Shown one piece after another: positions 47,340 through 59,772 of a stretch of 64,000 nt of DNA. Within the stretch, counting starts at the first letter, position 1; each line of letters starts with the position of its first letter. The notes under the pieces were generated by a model, which made no database searches, was not told the origin of the DNA, and saw nothing but the letters and a program-made list of their open reading frames with translations. The stretch covers positions 15,155,001 through 15,219,000 of the forward strand of contig NC_135155.1 in the NCBI RefSeq assembly GCF_050948215.1. The letters are read 5' to 3'. This stretch comes from Halictus rubicundus (taxonomy: Eukaryota > Arthropoda > Insecta > Hymenoptera > Halictidae). Both the position numbers and the translations under genes were made by a program.

Positions 47340-48849
47340 TAAATCGTCGCGACCCACTTTGAAAATCGACCACCTAAGAGGTCAAAAGCGCACGATCCAC
47401 GAAATAAATACCTGACGCGATCGATCGCAAGTTTTCTCGTTACAGATAGCCGTCTAAACGAAATAGAGAGCGAGAGAGGGAGAGAGAGAGAGAGAGAGAG
47501 AGAAAGTCATCTAAACGAAACATCGTGTCCCCGAAACGCAAAAGCAATCGAACATCGATAAGTTCCCCGTATCTTCTCCTCGAGCGATTCATTCGAGGAA
47601 GTACCCGGGCTCGCCTCGAAATAGAAAGAGTAGCCGAGCAGAGGATATCGCCGGCCCCTTAAATACCGTTTCCGTTTGTAAACCCCGAATAAAGTGGTAC
47701 CCTTTCAAAAGTGAATTCGATCAGTTAGCCGGTATAGATCCGATCCGGCTTATCGAGCGGCTCCGTTAGGAGAAAGGCTATCGTGTCTGACAATAGCCGC
47801 GGCTATACTACTGGGAACCGGCTGCGCCGACTATACTTCGCCGTATAGCGATCTCTGCTCTTCGGGGACGATTTAACCCTTTGCAATCGGAACTTATTTA
47901 ATCCTAGAACAGCAACCTCCCGTCTGGAACATTTTTATTTTATAGTAAACGATGAACAAATTACGGATTTTGCAGAATAATAGTTTCCGCGCATCGACTA
48001 CAAGATGTAGGAGCTCTACAGCAGTTTCTTTCTTTTCTAAATTGTTTCGGTGAATTGCAAATAATGCAACTTCTTGAGTTCTGATATTTTCACAATTTTT
48101 TTTACCATTCTCACCATTTTTGTGAAAAACGCATGAAATATTCTAATGTAGTAATCAAATGATTGGAACCTGTACAAACTGACTTCACGTTGAAAGAGAA
48201 ATTTTTTTGTGTGAATAAAGTCGATCTCTTTTTAATGAATCTGGAAATGAATTGAATTATTGGAAATAGCGTACCGTATGAACGCCGTTAATTACGTTAT
48301 CAAAAAGATTAGCCGCTGGAATACTTTCAAGATGTACCAGAAAGTTCAAACAACAAAAGCTAGAGGCTCCGATTAGAGTATATTGCGGAAACTGCGCTCC
48401 AAGGATGGCGCGTGAGACGGCAGAAGACGCTGGAATCTTTCCGAGAAACCTGCTCGTTCCATTCCACCCTCATTAACGCTTTAATCCCTTCCCCGCATAC
48501 GAAGTCTTCGTTGCAGTAACGAAAAACCTACTCGATGTCTCGACGGAAGAGTCGACGAAAAATTCTTGTGGATCCAGCAGCGAGCAAGAATTCCAGCGAG
48601 TGCTGGACTATAAGAGAACATAATACGGAACAAGAATGCAAACGCGTTTTCTCTCCTCTAGTTTCTTTCGGACCTGCATTCGCGGAGAGGTCGGCACGTC
48701 GCGGTAAATAAGAAAGCTTTATTTACGCAATCCCTTTCTTCATTAGTCTGTTCCTTCTATTTTCACTTTGTCTAGGTTCTACATTGTACGAACTGCGCTG
48801 GGAGATCTTGCGCATATTACAATTTTTTTTCACTGGCTTCTCAGGTGTC
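47340..48849. other. Unannotated stretch
   Basis: A GA tract lies at about 47467-47503. TTAACCCTTTGCAATCGGAA at about 47875 looks like a lone piggyBac-type end. No exon. Confidence 0.35.
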
Positions 48850-49795
48850 TCCGAAAGCTTAGCGCTCGAAAATTTCTGATAGTATCTGAGAGCTTACGAT
48901 AGAATCTTCAAGATTCTGAAAGCTCCTAATAGTGCCTGAAAGATTCTGAAAGATTGTGTTAGCGTCAGAAAGCTTCTCGAAGTAAGTAGCAGCTTGTGAT
49001 AGTATCTGAAAGTTTCTGAAAGTAACTTGCGAAACCTTCTGATAGTACCTGAAAGCTTGTCGGTGATTCCGATATCGTCTGAAAGCTTCTGAAAATATTT
49101 AAAATCTTCTTAAAACTTCTGATAGTACCTGATAGCTTCTAAAAGTATTACTTTCTGAAAGTATCAGAAAGTAACCGAAAAGTTCTAGAAGCTTCTGGTA
49201 GTATCTGGAAGCTTGTGAAAACTTATGATGGTATCTGAAAGCTTGTGTAAGCTTTCTATTGTATCTGAAATATTCTGAAAGCTTGTGACAGTATCTGAAA
49301 TATTCTGAAAGCTTATCATAGTATCTGGAATATTCTGAAAGCTTATGATAGTATCTGAAATATTCTGGCAGTTTTTTATTGTATTTGAAATATTCTGAAA
49401 ACTTATGATACTATCTGTAATATTCTGAAAGCGTATGGTAATATCTGAAATATTCTGAAAGCTTGTGATAGTATCTGGAATATTCTGAAAGCTTATGATA
49501 GTATTTTAAGTATTCTGAAAGCGTATGGTAGTATCTGAAATTTTCTGAAAGCTTTTGATAGTATCTCAAATATTCTGAAAGCTTATGATAGTATCTGGAA
49601 TATTCTGAAAGCTTATGATAGTATCTGGAATATTCTGAATGCTTATGATAGTATCTGAAATATTCTGACAGCTTTTTATTGTATTTGAAATATTCTGAAA
49701 GGTTATGATAGTATCTGAAATATTCCGAAAGCTCCTGATAGAATCTGAAATATTCCGAAAGCTCCTGATAGTATCTAAAATATTCTGAAAGTTTA
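48850..49795. repeat. Tandem array, 30-bp unit
   Basis: The unit TATTCTGAAAGCTTATGATA-GTATCTGAAA is regular from about 49260 to 49795 and degenerate before that. The - strand stays open over 49566-49853, reading a 10-residue unit of the type SFQNISDTII; this follows from the period and is not evidence for a gene. Confidence 0.9.
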
Positions 49796-50546
49796 TATAG
49801 TTGAAAATATATTTGGAAATGCTGTTTCTTTCTCTATTTTTCTTACAGAACAATCGCGTGTGTCGCGGTAAATCAGTAAGACAAGAATCGGTGCAAAGAT
49901 CAAAGTCGAGTCTGTCGCCGGGGGCCCGAAGCGGTTAATTGTTCGGCGTGAAAGCAAAGCGTATTAAGATATTATTTTAGCAAATCCCCATAGCGTCTGG
50001 TGGCAGATATTTACAGCACGGTGTTGCAGTTACACGGGGATTTATATCGCCGCCGTGGAAAATTCGTCAAAGGGAACGGTCTGGCGTGTCGCAACGTTTG
50101 AGCAGCCTAAGGAGAAAGAGAGGCTTGCTCCGTTGAAATCATTTGCAACGGGGCCGAGAGTAGTCGGGAGAAATTCACGTGTATGTAAGTGCTGCGAGCA
50201 GAATGTGGATGACCGGTTAGGTGCGAGAAATAACGATTCCACAGTTCACAGAGGAGCCACGGCTCGCGTTCTCTTCCGTCTCGTGTCTTTTTCTCTCGTT
50301 TTATTTCTCCCATTATTTCTGCGACTCGCTGCTGATCTCCAACTGGTCCAGACGATCTAACATACATTCGCCTAATGTCCCACGATACCCACTGTCTTCT
50401 AAAAAGCGACTTTTTCTTTGCTAAAAATCAGCTTCACAATTAATACACGGTTCTTATTATTCTCTGCGAAATTTTATGAAGCTATCGACGTCGAAAAATC
50501 ATTAGTTTCACGGACAGTTAATCAGAATGTTGGGAAGTGGTCACAG
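49796..50546. other. Unannotated stretch
   Basis: A strong acceptor-like pyrimidine tract ending TTTTTCTTACAG at about 49848 has no matching donor within a sensible open frame. Otherwise nothing named. Confidence 0.3.
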
Positions 50547-50640
50547 TACAGGGTGATTCAAAAGTCACTAGACCATTTACTATGATATAGTATGAATATA
50601 ATATTTTAAGATGGTCCAGTGTCTCTCGGACCACCCTGTA
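50547..50640. mobile_element. 94-bp near-perfect hairpin element with ends TACAGGGTG
   Basis: TACAGGGTGATTCAAAAGTC-ACTAGACCAT at the left pairs with the inverse TACAGGGTGGTCCGAGAGAC-ACTGGACCAT at the right. Arms are about 44 bp and the whole folds on itself. A similar terminus occurs at 5508. Confidence 0.7.
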
Positions 50641-51252
50641 TAAATGATTGCTTTGAATCAACAGAAGATTACGTCGACTATAATGTCCTTTTGCAAGGAC
50701 AACTTTGCACGACAACATTGGACGCTTATATCTCGATAATAGTTCACGCGAAAGCAAAAGTATTCTAGTGTTTTGGAAACGTCTTGGCGTCTCCTCCAAG
50801 AATACGCAATCGTAATCTCTGCAGAGCTTTTCAAGGTTACTGCAATGTCAAACGAACACGAGCATCGTGTACTTTCCTCGATAACCTATAACTTTCGTCT
50901 GAAACAATTGTTCGTGTCGCTGATAATTTTCCAGTAATGGAATTTTGTCCGGGAAAGGGGATTTTGAACGCAGCGTGGATCGTCGCGGAGGTAAAGCTCG
51001 GTTCACAGTTCGAGGAATTGAGGTTCGAGGGTGGAAACCTTACGGCACCTAATTCAAATCTTCCCGTGGTGGGCGAGGGGCCGTAAATTCTCGCGGAAAC
51101 TCGTATTTACTTCGATGGCGGTATGCGAATACGTAATGCGAGAGCTGGGGAAATAAAATTGCCCGAGGACGTATATACGTTGCCTCTCTTGCTGCCCCCG
51201 CGACGCCTTTTCTCTCCCGTTCTTCTCCAACGGAGAGGAACAGAGGTGAGCG

Positions 51253-51256
<4 letters not shown>
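50641..51256. other. Unannotated stretch
   Basis: No repeat or exon recognised. Confidence 0.3.

Positions 51257-51322
<66 letters not shown>
51257..51322 (+). repeat. (GA)n microsatellite, ~66 nt
   Basis: The longest pure GA run in the window; frames across it read as ERERER or SLSLSL. Confidence 0.95.
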
Positions 51323-51325
<3 letters not shown>

Positions 51326-51775
51326 TTACCACGTATCCCGGTAGCGCGGATTCCGCCGTTGTCCTAGCTGGTTAACTTTTCAAATTGAATTATTTACCGG
51401 CGATGGTTGCTAGTTACTGGCTCCGGCTCGGTCGAACACGTTCCCGCGTTAACACCCTGACGAGATTCTCGCCCCTGTTCACGGAGTTGACGGAAACGGA
51501 CGGATCATTGCTCGTTTCGTCCTGATCCCACCACTCATCCTGCCATCGACGAAATCCTCCGTCATTGCAACTCCAGAAAATTAGAACGTTCCAACGGACC
51601 CAAAAAGAGTTTCCGATTCTCGAGAAATTATCGACATTAAAATTGCGATAATGTCGCAAAGACAAATATTACGACCGGACTCGTCTTAATCTATCTACAT
51701 ATCTCACAAAAGTTCCAGTCTCTTGCGCCTAATACAGAGAATTTTGATTTCGCATAAAAATCCCAAGCCTAACGA

Positions 51776-52084
51776 TTAACCCTTTGCACTCCTATGTCGA
51801 GTGTGACTGGACTTTAGTTTTTATCTCAGGAGCTCCATTGTCGAGTCCCACTCGACATTATTTCGTGTCCAAATGAATAGATGTCGCGCACACGTTACCG
51901 ACGCTCTCACCGACCCGGTTTATTGTTATCATTATTATTAAGCGAGAGAAAACTTACGTAACTTAGGAGGATAACACGAACGATCTTGCGAATGACCTTG
52001 AAATAAATATCAAATTTAATACTTAAAAGCGTTGGGAGCTGCTGGTAACGAAATCGAAATGAAATTCGGAGTGCAAAGGGTTAA
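51776..52084. mobile_element. PiggyBac-type MITE, CCCTTTGCACTCC variant
   Basis: TTAA-CCCTTTGCACTCC at 51776 is mirrored by GGAGTGCAAAGGG-TTAA ending 52084. The palindrome TGTCGAGTCCCACTCGACA lies at about 51839. The body differs from copies 1, 2, 3 and 4. Confidence 0.8.
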
Positions 52085-54059
52085 ACCGCGGGTTTCGTGC
52101 GTTCAGGACAAAAACGAGATCAAGCTCGAAACAGCGAAAATATTCCAATGATCTAGAAATCTTGTTGACTATTGGGAAATGAAATAAATTGTAGCTCCCC
52201 GTTGTAGCTCGTCTACTATTAAAAATTACGAAGTGCCCATTAGGAGGAACAGAAAACAGGAACGAGAAAGAGTCCTGCAAAGAGGATGAGACACGGTGAA
52301 CGGGGGAGAAAGAAGAAGAGGATAACGTAAATCAATTGAAGGGAGGAGTACGAAATACAAAAAAAAAAGAAAAAAGAAAACGGCTTCGAGAAAGACGGTC
52401 TAATGAAACATTATAAAGGACCCGGTGGCTGTTTCTCGCAGCTAGACGGCGATACGAAAGGCTAATTACCGGAGATCCTCGTTCCGTCGAGCGAAGCCCA
52501 CCGCGCCGCGTTCCTAGAGGGTTCCGTAAATTATCCCGTTGAAGAGGATCAGCGAAGAGACAACAAGCTCGCGGAGCCGGCCGAAGAGCCACTGAAACGC
52601 TCTCCCGTGGAATACAAGTTCGCGAATAACTCGGATGAACGCGCGAGGAATGCCATGCATCTCGCGGCGCGTCGGCCGACCTTGAGATGGACACCTCGGC
52701 AGCGGTGGATCCTCCGCTTCTCTTCTCTCCTCCTCCATCCTGACCGATACTCTTTGCTCCTCTTTGCGCCGGAGGGCATCGCGTGCGTACGCTCGGCAGG
52801 CAATCCTCCTTGCTCGCGAGCGTGTCCGGGAGAACGGTGCGCGCAATTGCGTGGCAGGAAGAGGCGCGCGGACTGTCCAAGACCAAGGAGAACCGGCAGA
52901 GATGGAGGGAGAGACGGGAAGAAGGGAATAGAGGGACAGACGACTTTGGAGAAAGAGATACGGGAATAGAGGGCTTGAGGGGGGATTCTGGTTTTCAAGG
53001 GGGTTTTTGCATTTTTGGGAATTTTTTTCACGGAGACTATCGAACCTTTTCCCCCTGGGATTTTTCACGCGTGCTCATCGGTATTTGAAACGTACGTGTG
53101 ATTTTTTTCGAGTAAAGATAATCAAAGTCACGCGAGTTATATAATTTTCTTTGTGGAACGCGTTCTGAAAAGTACGGGTTTATGGATGTAGAACAGAGAG
53201 AAAGAGAGAGTGAAAGAGAGGGACAGTCGAGCAGAAGAAGACTCCACGAGCCTCCGCGGGCGGTGACCTCCACCCCCGCCTTCTGCCTCCTGCCTCCGCG
53301 TTTAGGCATCCAGTGTGCCCATATCGACGTCGTCATCGTCGCCATCATCGTCATCATCGTCGTCGTCGACGCGACGATAGCGGCGGTAGCAACGCCGCTG
53401 ATGACGAACGAATCGCCAGAGATGGGATCTATCCTATTAGGGACGGTCCGATCTTTGGGGATGATCCAACTCGACGATCTACAGTCCCAACGCGAGCCCT
53501 CGTTGCTCCGAACGAGGCGACTCTGACTCCGACTTTTGATTTTAGCAGTCAGAGACGTACCCTTCCCGAAAGATTAATGCAACTTAATATAGCATAATAA
53601 CAACCTAACCGAGACTTGGCCTAAAAATTCTAAAAATTCTCCACATATTTTAACACACCGATTATTGTTTCTTCAACTCTCCTTTCTTTTAAGGGGTAGC
53701 TGTTAATCTCGAGATGATAGGAGAGGTTCGGTGTTTCCTCGAGGGTGGCAGCAGGTCCAAAATGGCCGCCGGCTAACGGACAGGAGACTGGGAACATTGC
53801 GCTCTCTCGCTGCGGAATAATCCGGTCGAAAAGTTAACACCGTAGAACAATGGCATGCTCCGTGTAATCCCCCACCTGCCTCCCTCTTCCTACGTGCGGA
53901 GGTGTGCACAGGGACTACGGAGAAAGAAACGAGAATCCCCGATGCTCCGTGCATCCGAGAAAGCTTGGACTAGAAACGTGAACCTCGAGACACGGCCGTT
54001 CCTCGAAACCGTAATCCGAAACTGTTTGAAGCTGTTATAATATTTAAAAATGCTGTCGT
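52085..54059. other. Unannotated stretch, partly GC- and purine-rich
   Basis: CGTCGTCATCGTC triplets at about 53325-53372, GA-rich at about 53193-53222. Two frames of 184 codons on - overlap each other out of frame (52332-53068) and are R/S-rich, so neither is called. Confidence 0.35.
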
Positions 54060-54270
54060 ATCGTCTCGTCAAAATGATTCCGAATAGAAATAAAATTGCT
54101 TCTGTGTCTCGCAATGAATACAGACAATTTTTATTTTCCAAAGAACTCCAAAGTTTGGTGAACATCCGAGAACGCGAAAGTCTGCGATATTGTTGCTATT
54201 TGTCCACAAAAATATTAAAGACGTTTTAGTGGAACCAGTTGTCGAAGTGGTGGTTAAGAAGTTTCCCATG
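54060..54270 (+). repeat. Dispersed repeat shared with 28440-28660
   Basis: See the partner copy: shared blocks are GAACGCGAAAGTCTGCGATA, AAATATTAAAGACGTTTT and ACCAGTTGTCGAAGTGGTGG. Confidence 0.5.
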
Positions 54271-55056
54271 ACCTTAGACTAAATTGATATCGACTTCAGG
54301 AGATTAAGTCGACTCTATTAAAATTGACTTCCTCGAGCTCAAAATAGTCGCGCCTGTTCTGGAAGTATAAAATTTGCAATATATAATCGCGGGTCGTACA
54401 GTGTTTCGAATTTACACTCACGACAGCGTTCCTTCTTCGGCGTCGAGTACCTCGGGCCAGAGCCCGGGGACCCTAAGTAGCATGAACCCGCAAAGTACCT
54501 TCTATTTCATAACCGGGACGGGATTGCTATCTCTCCCGGTATCGTTATCTTCAATTACACATTTCCCTCCGTCATCGTTCAGCTGGCAATGCTCTCGATC
54601 CCCGGCTCGTAACCAACAATTCCAGGCCGGCGGTTTCACTGGAAACCCGTTCCAACGTTCTCCGAGGCGATCGAGGACCGGAAACCTGGGCCATGGGGCT
54701 TTCTAAATTGTACACCCTGTGTACGGGGTGTGACAAACGTTTAGAGAGATGATTCCACGCGCCAATCTAAAGAGATTCGTCATTTACGTATCACGCGTCG
54801 ATCTTAACACGATGAATGCCACGTAGAAACGTTCATAGAACTAGAAGAGTTAGACTGTCAAATCGATTATTATTAATTCTCACGCCAAGCCAGTCTGTTA
54901 AATCTGTAATTGCTTATTTTATACAATTTGAAAATTGCTGCATTAGCAAGCCTAGTAATGTCTCAAGGAATACATGTAATAGTGGGAAGAATTTTTCCTT
55001 AAGGCAAATTTTAGTGACACTGGTATTTTTTCTACGGAACCATATGCATTCTGTCC
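54271..55056. other. Unannotated stretch
   Basis: TACACCCTGTGTACGGGGTG at about 54711 is a short palindrome. A 110-codon + frame at 54374-54706 lacks domain character. Confidence 0.3.
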
Positions 55057-55255
55057 GATATTCTTGCAGAGCATGAAAAGACGAATCCAACGAGTACCAT
55101 GACCATAGCATTTCGAACATTCAGTCTTGAGATATTTGTGTCTGAAGGATAAGACAATAGATGGTTTCAGACACAGATATCTCGAAACTGAATGATCGAA
55201 ATGGTACGGTCATGGTACTCGTTGGATTCGTCTTTTCATGCTCTACAAGAATATC
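55057..55255. mobile_element. Foldback (hairpin) element, copy 3
   Basis: GATATTCTTGCAGAGCATGA...GACGAATCCAACGAGTACCA is mirrored by TGGTACTCGTTGGATTCGTC...TCATGCTCTACAAGAATATC. The arms carry on through CATGACC and a TTGAGATATTTGTGTCTGAA-like segment to a short loop. This is the most symmetric of the three copies. Confidence 0.9.
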
Positions 55256-56758
55256 AAAGAGAAAATACAAGTTACCGTATAAAAAACACTGATTTAGCCT
55301 CGTAAATATGATCAGAATAACTGGAAGAATAAAAGTCGGCAGTCTAATGACGATACACAACGATCAAATTTGATTTCGATTTAAAATATATTCGATCTAC
55401 AACCCGTTGTTACGCGTAGATAACTTGGGGGCAAGATTGCTGTAGTAAAATCGTCACGGTCGATTTTGGTCGGAGTTAGTCCGATTTCTCTTGGAATATC
55501 CGACAGACGTGACCGAGCACCCAGTATATCTTTCGACGAGCGCGTTCGCGGCGCATGGTGTTTGCACGGAGCACCGCGAGCGCTATGATTAGCGATTACC
55601 GCACCGCGATATTAGCCGCGACGAGACGAGAAGAGACGAGAAGAGACGAGAAGAGACGCGCGATTCCTCGCGGACACGCGTGAGTCACGGGGGCTGGCAG
55701 TGTGGCCTACGTGTCCCGCAGCTTCTCGCTCCTGTGCAACACGCTAACGACGATGGATTTATACTGCCTCGGCCACCGTTACCATCCGTTCCGTGTCGCG
55801 GCGACCGCGAGCCGCACGCCATCAGCACGATGGAGATGTCAGCGTTACCTCTAACTATTAACTCTGACTGCGAGCCGCGCGCTGCCCCGACGCGCTATAA
55901 TTCGCATACCGGAGAAAAATGGAGGATTTTTTAACGATTCTGAAAATTCTAATCATTATCGATAAAATAATTGTCGGCTCGGAACCACACCATTACGGCT
56001 AACCTCTCGGCGAATAAAGCGTTGATCTCGTCGACACAGGCGAGCAGAAATATTTAATAAGACGATCCGGACAAGAAGCGAATCTGAAGAAAATCGGCGG
56101 ATAACGCAGCGGGGACAGATTTCCCCCGTGCCGCGGCAAACTCGTCGGATCTTCGCCTAATTAAACCGGTGCGGATCGATCATTTCATCCCCCTCCAGAA
56201 AGCAAGCATATCAGCATCGTCCGCGGCTCGAGCAGCTATAGTCGCAACTTTCATCTCGTCCGAGGAGCAGGTTTTCCAGATCGATAGCGGTCCGGCGCAG
56301 CGACTCGCAATCACAGGCTCAACTGGATATTATTAATTACGCTAGACGGCACTAACAGCCCGTGTAATTAATAATTAATACCTGACACACGACCTCTAAT
56401 TTCGCGTACTATGCGCGCCCACCGCCGGGCAGCAAGCGTCGCCGTGTAACAGGTTCGGTAACCTGTTCCGCAGTGGCGCCGGGACCGTGTACCATCGGAA
56501 GACGGCGATTATGCGAAACTCGAGCAGAGAAACGCGATATATACGCGAGTCTGCCGTTTATGCCAGTTTTGGTCTCTCTCAAACCCTCCCCCCTCTCATC
56601 GTCGATCGATAAGCTTGTCCAGAGAGGCGAGGCCGCGGCGCCGGAATCGTTTGGAGCAACCCGGTTGATCGTTAATGGCTGCGGCGTCATTAACGGCGCT
56701 TGATTGCGCTGTATCGTGATTGGAAATCCCTCGGAATACTCGATTCATGAAAATCGCC

Positions 56759-56793
<35 letters not shown>

Positions 56794-57208
56794 CCACGAG
56801 GCTGCCCCGAGGAATATCGTGCCTTTTGTTCCCGATACGCTCTGCTCCTCGACGCGTGAACATCCGCCCCCGCCTCGAACACGTCCGCCAGGAAAAACTG
56901 AGAACGATCATGTTTGACCGTATTGCGAGAACTCCGAGCAGGATCGTGGAATATCACTGAACGATTCAAGCGAACAAAACCTCGGAATTCTACAAATCTG
57001 CGAGACCATCCTACGAGATCTATAGACGGTTTCTCGTATTATGGGTCGATGACGACTATGATGATTGCGGATTTCACGCGGTTATGACAAAAACGAGCAG
57101 CTGCTTAACACGTTCCAAAAATTGAAAGAAGCGAGAATGGTGTCGATATATTCGACCTACTAAAATTATCAAAAAGAGAAAAACAGTTTTGAGTGACTTT
57201 GATGAATT
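55256..57208. other. Unannotated, CpG-rich in part
   Basis: An AGACGAGAAG-type short repeat lies at 55620-55657, a CT tract at about 56757-56782, and an inverted pair of TAATTA-type sites (TTATTAATTACG / GTAATTAATAATTA) at about 56329-56382. Possible cis-regulatory DNA, unproven. No exon. Confidence 0.35.
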
Positions 57209-57600
57209 CTCAGAATATTTGTAATTGATACAGATCTACAACATGTATTTTTTACATTTTCAATATAGACTACTTATATACACCACAATATAAACGACTT
57301 TTTCGTACTTTCTCTGTAGTTCCAACAAATTGCAATGTTTTCAACATTTTTGTTTCACATCACTTAGTAAACTAATGGTTCCAGCATCTCGAACAAAATC
57401 TCAGAATATTTGTAATTGATACAGATCTACAATATATATTTTTTTATATTTTCAATACAGACTACTTATATACACCACGTCTACAATATAAACAATTTTT
57501 TCGTACTTTCCCTGTAGTTCCGGCCGATTGCAATGTTTTCAACATTTTTGTTTCACATCACTTAGTACACTAATGGTACCAGCATCTCGAACAAAATCCA
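57209..57600 (+). repeat. 191-bp tandem duplication related to the Tc1-type end at 61.5 kb
   Basis: CAGAATATTTGTAATTGATA begins at 57211 and 57402. Both units contain TTGCAATGTTTTCAACATTT and CATCACTTAGTA-ACTAATGG. The segment is a diverged match to 61520-61740. Confidence 0.85.
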
Positions 57601-58329
57601 AGTCGTAAGGTGCAATATTAAAAAAGTTATCGTCCTTCTAAAAGTGTCCAAACATTACTATGATTCACAGTATATTTTTCCATCTATGTCTCGCTGTATT
57701 TTTTCAATTTTATCTTGCAAGGATTTGCAATCCGAGTCGCAAATACCAAGTGAATACATCCGAAAACGTATTACTCACTCGGTTAATCCTAGATAGTACA
57801 AGCAAGTAGTCATCTGTTCTGTATTCGCCATGCTTACGTTTATGGAACATGGTTGAACTTCACTTTGGGGGACCAAAAATTGTCAACTTTTTCTCACACA
57901 GTCCCATAGATTTTGACGAGAGGATGCGAAAAATGTAAGTTTTAATTACCGGAGTTTACTGATTCAGAAGATGATACGCGTGTAAAGTGATTGGAAGCGT
58001 TTTCGATAGGCTAGGGCGACTTTTCCAGTCACCGGAACCGGAAGCAACGCAGTCGCAAGGTGTGCAGGACCAGGTGAACCGGAAGCGTAGCACGTAACGC
58101 GCATAGAGTGTACCGCGTGCGGGGGCGAGTTGCGTGTTTGTCGGGGTCGGGTCGTTTAGTTATGACGGCTAAAGGAGCGACCGGCTCTCTCGCATAATTA
58201 GCCTAAATCACGGCGGCGGGTCCCGCGGGGAGCTACGGGGCCGCGACATCTGCATAGCACGTGTCTTGTTATCTCCCGCTCAAGAGGGTTCCCGTAAGTT
58301 TCGGCGAGGTTTGCCAACCCAAAGAGAGT

Positions 58330-58363
<34 letters not shown>

Positions 58364-58747
58364 TTCTTCCGTGAACCGGGACTCGCTCGCTCGGACCGGG
58401 AATACTAATATGGCGAGACGAACGTCGACCGGTAGCCTTCTATGGGACGCACGGACACTTTAACACTACCCGAGACACCGTTCCCTGACGTTCACTTTAT
58501 CCCCGTCTTGTTCCTCTCATTGTTGGCGTGGGAAGATCCCGGTGGTTAATGCATTCGCCGCGTTCGATGCACTTATTCGCGGATAGGTACACGGCCCGCC
58601 ATGGGACCCGGGGGTTGTTGCTGTTGGACAGGGTTAAACACACGGGTCCCATGGAATGCCCACGCCGATTCGCAGATTTGCCTCGCGAATGCTTCAACCG
58701 TTTCATACCTGAACATCTTGGACTGATTCTTTCCACTATCATGCATA
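57601..58747. other. Unannotated stretch with a GA tract
   Basis: A GA tract lies at about 58328-58364. The 114-codon frame at 58528-58872 runs into the MITE that follows and is not a gene. Confidence 0.35.
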
Positions 58748-58996
58748 TTAACACTTACCACTCGAACGGCGACCGTAAGGCGCCACTAAAAATTGCTGTA
58801 TCATTATTCAAAATATTTTTTACATTATTAAATTTGTTTGTATTTAATAAATTATTAAACATTTCGGTATAGTACGAGTGAGTTGCACCATTTTCGTATG
58901 TATAACATGAAAAATATATATATAGAAGGGCAATATTCTACGTCGGAAGAAATGTTTCGTTTTAGAGTTAAAATAGCTTCGAGTGCAAAGGGTTAA
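58748..58996 (+). mobile_element. PiggyBac-type MITE, CCCTTTGCACTCGA family, copy 3
   Basis: TTAA-CACTTACCACTCGAACGG at the left and TCGAGTGCAAAGGG-TTAA at the right (to 58996). The body is nearly the same as 23445-23696, including the AAAAATATATATATAGAAGG stretch. Confidence 0.85.
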
Positions 58997-59242
58997 CCCT
59001 TAGCGCTCGAGTGGTGACTCTGTAGCACCACCAGAAATTGTTGTGGCAATATTTCAAGGAAATGACAAAAAATATTACAAAATATTTGTTACATTACAAA
59101 ATTTGTATTCAATAGGTTACTAAACATTTAAATATTACAAATCGGATCTTGGATCGGTTTCGTATGAATAAAATGAAAATATTCCAAGACGGAAGAAGAA
59201 TTTAGTTTTAGAATGAAAATAGCGCCGAGTGCAAAGGGTTAA
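58993..59242 (+). mobile_element. PiggyBac-type MITE, CCCTTTGCACTCGA family, copy 4
   Basis: TTAA-CCCTTAGCGCTCGA at 58993 is mirrored by GCGCCGAGTGCAAAGGG-TTAA ending 59242. It shares its left TTAA with copy 3 and is more diverged inside. Confidence 0.85.
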
Positions 59243-59772
59243 CCGTGTTTGAAAGTCTTTAAAGTCTGTTTAAAAGTCTTACCGTGTTGCATTCATGCTT
59301 GCAACGCACGCACGTTTTGTATTTTTGCAACGTACGTCTATCCGATTTTATTGTAAAAACACATCGACCACAAAAACCCATCGATAACAACAATCCATCA
59401 ACAATCTGTGAAAAACGACTTTAGTCGCTTCCCGCTCAAGATGTGTTAATATGTACCCTATCCCTTGAAGATCATTTAGGTCGTTGAACTCGTCCTTTCA
59501 CCGGCTATAACAAATAAGGCAGACGTTTAAGTAATCCTAAATAATCTTCTCCATGCAATGTGTGCCAACGTGCTGTACAATTTTGCTTTTCATAATGTTG
59601 TTTATGTAACTTCGAGGTCATTAGCGACCACATGCTGCACAAATTACTCCGGCAAAGCTTTTGGTACTCAACAAAGCCAGTAGAGGTTCCATACGATAGA
59701 ATGCTACATTAGCTTTTATTGCTTCGTGGAGCAACGAATTGTTTTTACGTCTTCCTGTTTTACAAAACGGTT
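59243..59772. other. Unannotated stretch
   Basis: No repeat or exon recognised. Confidence 0.3.

Noticed and set aside
49260..49795. CRISPR-like array
   Set aside because: Contiguous 30-bp tandem repeats without spacers, in animal DNA.
49837..49870. Possible small exon after TTTTTCTTACAG
   Set aside because: A good acceptor, but the nearest donor-like GTAAAT would give a tiny exon with no supporting evidence.
52332..53068. Two 184-codon - frames
   Set aside because: They overlap out of frame and are R/S/P-rich; no domain or splice signals.
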